Source: Nageia nagi
Lineage: Eukaryota > Pinophyta
DNA: 64,000 nucleotides
Reading direction: 5' to 3'
Assembly: GCA_050084985.1 (NCBI GenBank)
Contig: JBITNC010000001.1
Coordinates: 117,676,001 to 117,740,000 of the forward strand
Part shown: piece after piece, positions 57,691 through 64,000 of the stretch
Numbering within the stretch: the stretch's first letter is position 1
Layout: every line of letters starts with the position of its first letter
The notes under the pieces: model-generated
The model's input: only the letters and a program-made list of their open reading frames with translations
The model's database searches: none
What the model was told of the DNA's origin: nothing
Program-made: the position numbers and the translations under genes

Positions 57691-60290
57691 GCTTAAACAA
57701 CTTTTTGTGTTTATCACTCACCTAAGGAGATTCTTATCTCCTAGATGGCAATCCCTCTTCTACCTAAGGCTCCTCATTGGTTCTTCTCCACTGTGATGTA
57801 TTGGCCCAATATCATGTGTAAGGAGTCTCCCTCAACCCACACCTTCTTTCTCCCCCCCTTTCTCAAATGTTACATACCTCATTAAGATCTAGTTTCACAA
57901 GCATCATGAGATTTTTAAGTATATTACATCATTGGATTCGATCATGGATGAATGAGCAATATGGTCATCATAAGCTATTTTTCAAAACATAAAGGTAAGG
58001 ATGTACAAAATCTAATATGTATCCCATGAAAAGAGAGAAAGCTTCCCATTCAGATGGTGTAAAGAGTCAATGCTAGAATCATAAAGGTTCAAAGGAAAGA
58101 GGTGTGGAGGGTGGTTTTTGTTCAAACTCACATTTTCCTTCCCACTCATCCTTAATAATCTATTGATATATGAATTTTATTCATTTAAAAAATGCTCTAG
58201 ATTAGTTGCAGCACTTAGAATATAGGGGGAAATGTTTATAAAATCATGATACAGGCATCCGAGAATGAAATGTTCATCTAATCACAATCTCCAATGCTTC
58301 CTTTGGTGTCATCCTAATCATCCTCACTTTGGTTGAAACTTATTCAACATCACCATGCCCCTTTTAGATGTCAAATTGTCATGTCTAAAGTTCCTTTCTT
58401 AACATGAAGATTCATCCTACATCTTATTACCATTTAGATATGGTAGAATTTGGAGAGACTATATCGATAATCATAATGAAGAAGAAAAGATCAAAGATGG
58501 GATAAATAGAACACTCAAAAGCCTCAAAGTTGATAGATGTTATCAGCCTAGCGAGATATGATAAAAATGAACCATTATGAAAAACCTTAAGCAGATGATG
58601 TCAATGATAGAGTGATGAAGCCCTGATAAGCAAATACATCCAATAATAAGAAGTGGCCTCGTAGATTATGTCAACATAGAAGGAGCCTCCAAAAGGAACT
58701 AAGGTTAGGAATCTTGACTTAGTGACTTGAGTGGAAAATTAGTCATTATAAAAAAAAATTGCTAAATAATGTTAGCAATGAAACATTGAACATTTAGTTG
58801 ATGAGGAATGTACATGAAAGCTTTAGGACCAAATGTGACATTAATAGAAAAGTATGAATGTAAAACACTAAGTTCAACATCTCACATTATCGATAACAAA
58901 ATGCTAAGAAGGAAAAAGGTAAATAAGGATCTAACCAATTGATAGAATGCATCGATAACACTCAGGGGATAAGCAAGGGAAGATCTCCCATAGAAGCACC
59001 AACACCTCCAACATATAGTAGAGGTGATTTAGTAGTCCTAAGTTGAGTTTGATCAAAGTTAAACACCGACTAATAGAAAGTTGAAGCAACAACTAATTAG
59101 ACATGCAGGTTGTGTGATCTTGAAACAACTAAAGGACTAGATTATGATTTGGATACTATGCATGTAGCATGAAAAGAAGGTATTATGAGCAACAAATAAA
59201 AGCATGCAAAGGTATTGGAGTAGAAGATCATTCTACCAACAACCTCAGCATGAGTATGTGTATGAGAAAAAGTGCATTGCATCACCAAACATAATCTACC
59301 AACCAGATTTGAAAGTTGTGCATGAAGAGATAAGAGAGCTAACCAAGTCATGCACAAATTTTTAAGTAATAATATAATCATCTAAAAGTATATCTTTTAG
59401 TAACAATTGAGTCTTCTTAGGTTAATCTCTTATTATGAATGGTATGACTATTGGTTTTCTGTAATAGGACTAGAGTTAATTAAAGAATCAAGAGTTTGTA
59501 ATTAGGTATGACATTTTTAAGAAGAGATCTCATCTATCATAAAAAGAAAGCTCCATAATATAAAAAGGAGAGGATTACTTGGCATTTTCCCTTTATAATG
59601 GAAAAGTATTTATTTTGCATCAAATTGGATTGGTTCATGTTTGCTCTTTCATTTTGATGTTTGTATTTTTGAGTGCTCAAAGGGATGAATTTGATCAATT
59701 CCTCCTGTATTCAAGATATCGATGGATCACATGTTAGTAGCTATTATGCCTAGCCCTCTTGTTGTAGATATGTAATTTTGTTAATCTATGGCTATGAGGC
59801 AGATTCCCTTCCCATGGTTCCAATGTAATTCACTAGAAGCTTGGGTTGGCCCCGTGCTCCACCATTTCCTATTTCTTTCCAGTATCTCTTCTCTTCCCTA
59901 AGAATTGGACTCTTTCATGTCCCTTTATCCCTTTCTTTCATGTACTTTTTACCTTAACACAAAGGGAACTCCATGCCTATTGGGTTAGGCCATTGACCTA
60001 ATAAAATTGGAATTGAATTATGAAGTCTTTACCTTGAAATTTGCATCTTTGTATTAGAGGACATATGCTCATGGGGTTGGTTACTCTATCTATGGGTTGA
60101 TCTTCTCAGGGTCTTAAGGGTTCATTTTCTCTATCTAGGAAGGTAACTCTCTTGTTAAGGAGGGAGTTTCAACTAAGGGATCTGCTACTCTATTAATGGG
60201 AAGTAAGTTCCTAAAGAAAGTAATCCATCTAAGCAATAACTTATAAAATAAGAGGTTGGACATCATCCATCCAATGTTGGTTAGTATGAT
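57691..60290. other. No recognised gene
   Basis: No coding similarity or repeat structure seen. The sequence may be diverged retroelement DNA upstream of Gypsy F. Confidence 0.5.
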
Positions 60291-60299
60291 CCCAACCCA

Positions 60300-62262
60300 G
60301 TGCATCTTGCATCATTTTTTATCAACAAGTATCAAGGTAGATCCTCTTAAGATATAATATATGAAGGGTTGACCACTTCCTAAGTCACTCAAAGGTTTAC
60401 ATTGATTCCTAGGATTAACTATGTATTATCATAAATTTGCAAAGGATTATGGCAATATTGCAGCCCCATTAACAACTTTACTCAAAAATAATATTTTCAT
60501 CTAGTTGCCCATTACTAAAGAATCTTTTCACAAATTAAAGGAAGCTATGTGTTCTACCTCAGTCTTGGCCATGCCTAATTTCTCAAAAACCTTTTTACTT
60601 AAGAGTGATGGTTTCAAAGTGGGACATGGAGTTGTTTTAATGCAAGAGGGATGACCCTTAGTTTTTACTAGTAAGGTTTTATTAGGTAAATTTTTTATCA
60701 AATCCATATATGAAAAGCAATGTTAGCAATTATTCATGTTTTTCAATAGTGGCGGTCATATTTCATTGGTCGAAATTTTCTCATCAAGGAAGATCATCAT
60801 AGTTTGAAATTTTTCATCAAACAACGAATCTCAATAATTGAACAACAAAGGTGGTTTGGTAAGTTTTTAGGGTATGATTGTGAGATCATGTATCAAAAGG
60901 GTAGATAAAATGTGATTATTGATGCCCTTTCTTGAAATTTTGAGTAACTTGTGGCATTTTAGGCAATATCAACCTTAGTTCCTCGATGGCTAGATCAGGT
61001 TAAACAAGAATCACTCCATGATAGCTCTACTCAGATATTGATTCAACAACTTCATATTGACCTTGCTAGCAAACCTTACTTATATTGGCATGATGGGATT
61101 CTTCGATTCAAATGCCATATTGCACTACCTTCCAATTCTTTGTGTCATGAGGTGATACTTCAAGAGCTACATGTGGATATATCTGCAAGACACTTTGGGT
61201 TTTTGAAAACCTACAAATGAGTGGATTGATCTTTTAAGTAGATTACAATGAAATAGGATATCCAAAAATTTATGGCCAAATGTAATGTTTGTTAGTAATA
61301 AAAAGGTGATACAATTAGCACCACTAGACTACTTCAATCCCTACCAATACCAATATGCACTTGGATTGATATTTTAATGGATTTCATCGAAGGCCTTCTA
61401 AAATCTTATGGGAAATCTATTATCATAGTGGTGGTGGATAGGATGTCTAAGTATGCATATTTTTGCACCTTACCTCATCCTTTCAAGGATATCAATGTAG
61501 CCCAACTTTTTCTTGATAACATTTTCAAACTCCATGGTATGTCTTCTACAATAATCAGTGATCATGACCCGACCTTACCAACAATTTTTCGAAAGAGTTC
61601 TTCAAGCTTCAAGATACTCATCTCAAAAGGAGTTCTGACTATCATTCTCAAATGGATGGCCCAACATAAATAAGTGCTTAAAGACTTATCTATGTTGTTT
61701 TCCTTCAACCCAGCTAATTCATTAGGTTAAGTGGCTTCCTTAGGTAGAATGATGGTGTAATACTTCATATCATACTTCCATTAAGATGACCCCTTATGTA
61801 GAATTATATAGTCAAGCTCCACCTATAATGGATTCTTATGTTTTAGGTAGCACCAATGTTCAAGCAATTGATAGCACCTTAATTAATCGAGGTGATATCC
61901 TTCATTTTCTCTAGGAGAATCTGTAAATAGTTCAACATCGCATGAAGCAACAAGTTGATCAACAACGGGTTGAAAGGGAGTTCCAAAAAGGGGACATGGT
62001 TTTCCTACAACTTTAGCCATATCAACAAAAATCTATCAAGCTTAAAGGACCCAAAAAAATAATTCCAAAATTTTATGGGCCTTAGAAAATCCTCCAACAC
62101 ATTGGACATGTTGCATACAAGTTGAAGTTACTTGAATCCTCCAAAGTTCATCCAATCTTATGTTTCCTAGGCTCAAGAAGGTATCAGGCTCCTAAGCAAA
62201 GGTTAAGACACAATTACCCAAATTCACTGAAGATGGCTACATAATGGTTGAACCTAAGGTGA
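60300..62262 (+). pseudogene. Gypsy F pol remnant (reverse transcriptase end, RNase H, integrase)
   Basis: Plus-strand reading in mixed frames. The end of reverse transcriptase is FLGLTYYYHKFAKDYGNIAAPLT-like near 60400. RNase H follows: FLLKSDGF, GVVLMQEG, EKAMLAIIHVFQ, IKEDHHSLKFFIKQR, LGYDCEIMYQKG and IDALS. The integrase has WHDGILRFKCHIALP and LHVDISARHFGFLKTY (zinc region, 61090-61210), then MDFIEGLLKSYGKS, VVVDRMSKYAYF and IISDHDPTLP (core, 61377-61570). A C-terminal KGDMVFLQL segment lies near 61990. Frameshifts and stops throughout; everything upstream of about 60300 is lost. Confidence 0.82.
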
Positions 62263-62643
62263 TGTTGGAGCAATGCACTTGTCAACTTTGTAACAATGCA
62301 CTTGTCAACTTTGTAACTTGTAAGGTGGACCATCATAGTTTTGTAAGGCGAATCACCATTTTATAATGAATCACCAATTAGAGTTAGGGTAGCATGACTA
62401 TAAATATGTGTAAGAGGGGATGAGAGACCATCTTGGAAAATATATTATCTTTTGAGTTGTAAAGAGGTAGCCCCTTCGAAGCAGCTTACAATTCACATTG
62501 TTATTAGTAAAGTTATTCTACTGTGCTATTATATTTTACATTGCTTGAGTTATATAATCTATTGAATTTCAAATCTATTATTCTTTTGCATTTTATTGTT
62601 ATTTTGGCTAAAATCTTGTTTTAGATCTTTTGGGTTCCTAACA
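62263..62643 (+). repeat. Gypsy F 3' LTR
   Basis: TGTTGGAGCAATGC...GGGTTCCTAACA, 381 bp, directly after the pol remnant. It contains a short duplication of CAATGCACTTGTCAACTTTGTAAC (two copies 25 bp apart) and CTATAAATATG, a likely TATA box near 62398. No 5' partner in the window. Confidence 0.72.
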
Positions 62644-62829
62644 AAATATGTTGTACCTAATGATGACAACTAATGCAAAAATGACTTCTCATTCAATGGT
62701 TACAATAAGGAACCATGACTACAATACTCATTGATGATATGTCAATTAATAATGATAAAACTTATACTTAAATCTACACAAATCATAAGAATCTTAACAA
62801 AAATATATATTCAAAATTATACATCAGAT

Positions 62830-64000
62830 ATAAAGTTAATTAAGTATATCATAATAAATATATAATAGTAATATTAAATACAAAGATAACTTATTTAATT
62901 CAATAATTCAAAATTTTCATTTCATGTATGATTTGTATATATGAATCTAAGCTAGTTATTTGATTCAACAAACCAAAGTCTTCATTATCCACACCAATAT
63001 AAGCTAGCCACACTTCAATATTGTAACTTGTTTTTAATAAACACTTTAATCTTATCATTTTTTATTAATAACTTAAATCCTATAAGTTAACAAAGAAACT
63101 TGTGTTATCTTTTGACAACATAAAATAACTTCTGTTAGATCTTGATTATTTATTAAAACTCATCCAATTCTGATAAAAATATAATAAATAAAAAAGTTGA
63201 ATTAAAGTGCATTAACTGATTCAGGCATCAACTGATCATATGGATATAGTCAGTACTTCTCATATAATTAGTCTTCTACTTGCAAAATCTTGTAAGAAAA
63301 ATATAATAGCAAGTTGCTTCTATGAAGTGGTAAGATATTAGACAACACACAAGCCTGAAATGCCAAATTCCTTCTTTCCCTGAAGTTTATGAGATCAACC
63401 CATTTCCAACCGCATTACATTCTTCAAACCCAAACGAAAATGCTTATGCCATGTTGGAGATGCTATGGCTAGTAGGAGCTGTCCTTCCATCCTCCGATCT
63501 CCTCCTCGCCATACTTCCTTCGTCCATGCTGCTCCCCTGCTTCATCCTCTTTCTGCAAAGGGAAAGAATTATTTGCTGACCTGCCAAACTATTTCATGGG
63601 CTAACAAAAATACATAGAGAAAAGACTAATTTACCTTGGGATTGAAGGTCAGACCTACTTTGATCTCCCCACAGTAGGTCTTGTCTGGAAGCACAACGTT
63701 ATAGGAAGTCGGTGGCAGACTTCCTTCCAAGAACAATCCCTCCAATGGAATACTGGACAACAACAACAACAAAAATATAGTTTTCCCCATCTTATGAAAG
63801 GAGGAATGAACATTTACTGGCAAGTAAATCCTTGGTCAAGGGTAGAGTCTGCCCATATCAAGTCCAGTCAGATTTAAAATGTAGCCAGAACATTTTGTCC
63901 TTGCATTTGGTAGGTTGTGCAGATTTTTCTCAGCAATCAGAGCATCCCAACCCTATGATGGTGAAATCACTATTCTTTGTAATGAGCACATGTTTTCCTC
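62830..64000 (-). repeat. Second copy of the C2 gene segment
   Basis: Homologous to 36400-37560, continuing past the window edge. The unit is repeated in the same orientation about 26.5 kb apart. Confidence 0.88.
63469..64000 (-). CDS. Paralogous C2-domain protein, last two exons only
   Basis: Exons visible on the minus strand are 63752-63635 (118 bases, same length as its counterpart) and 63552-63469 (84 bases, stop TAG). The first three exons must lie beyond the right edge. The penultimate exon encodes SIPLEGLFLEGSLPPTSYN and the rest of the C2 C-terminal half, nearly identical to the first gene (TFNPK replaces TFTPK). The last exon is ten codons longer: KEDEAGEQHGRRKYGEEEIG replaces KEDEAEEEIG, adding a basic stretch and making the tail more like the Arabidopsis family member. 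Splice sites are intact, so this copy may well be functional. Confidence 0.85.

Noticed and set aside
1-64000. tRNA and rRNA genes
   Set aside because: No cloverleaf with intact A and B boxes or rRNA core sequence was noticed; tRNA-Met matches are primer sites of retroelements.

Overview
The window is plant nuclear DNA from a repeat-rich genome. It is AT-rich, dominated by LTR retrotransposons in several layers of nesting, and carries tRNA-Met-type primer sites, a plant C2-domain gene with GT-AG introns and a plant DUF3444 fragment. A large-genome seed plant, possibly a gymnosperm, fits best, but the species is inference. Only one complete host gene is convincing: a five-exon C2 elicitor-responsive-type gene on the minus strand (36991-38415). 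The 3' half of a close paralogue sits at the right edge (63469 to beyond 64000). The roughly 26 kb between them is mostly transposons.

Layout. 1-8591: decayed Copia element A (+), Sirevirus-like, with about 1.65-kb LTRs and multiplied polypurine tracts. 8592-12774: LTR-like debris, a DnaJ-type DUF3444 pseudogene fragment, degenerate telomere-like DNA and a 21-bp minisatellite. 12775-15671: a small non-autonomous LTR element whose LTRs are each longer than its interior. 16513-34140: exons and right terminus of a probable CACTA (En/Spm) element, split by Copia element B (-, about 16989-32840). B itself carries three insertions: a chromodomain Gypsy in its left LTR (about 18213-25303), an internally deleted LTR element in its reverse transcriptase (26167-27678) and a solo LTR in its integrase (29355-29852). 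34296-34740: LTR remnant. 36991-38540: the C2 gene with its TATA box. 41084-42308: truncated chromovirus D (-). 42309-54912: Tat-like Gypsy E (-), interrupted by the young complete Copia element C (-, 44198-52139, target duplication CATTA). 54913-60290: no recognised gene. 60300-62643: Gypsy F (+) pol remnant plus 3' LTR. 62830-64000: second C2 gene copy.

The most interesting structure is in Copia C. Its 3' non-coding region holds nine tandem units, each able to form a 6-bp stem with a 12-nt loop. The two variable stem positions always change together with their partners. The same element has lost its gag region and carries about 3 kb of unrelated DNA there: a fragment resembling the PRP28/DDX23 DEAD-box spliceosomal helicase, a TATA-like promoter segment, a local tandem repeat and a Copia gag fragment in the opposite orientation preceded by a plausible 3' splice site.

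Almost all retroelement genes are broken by stops and frameshifts. In Copia A many stops look like CpG/CpNpG decay (TGG to TAG, CAG to TAG, CGA to TGA). All assignments come from reading the sequence and translations by eye; no database search was run.
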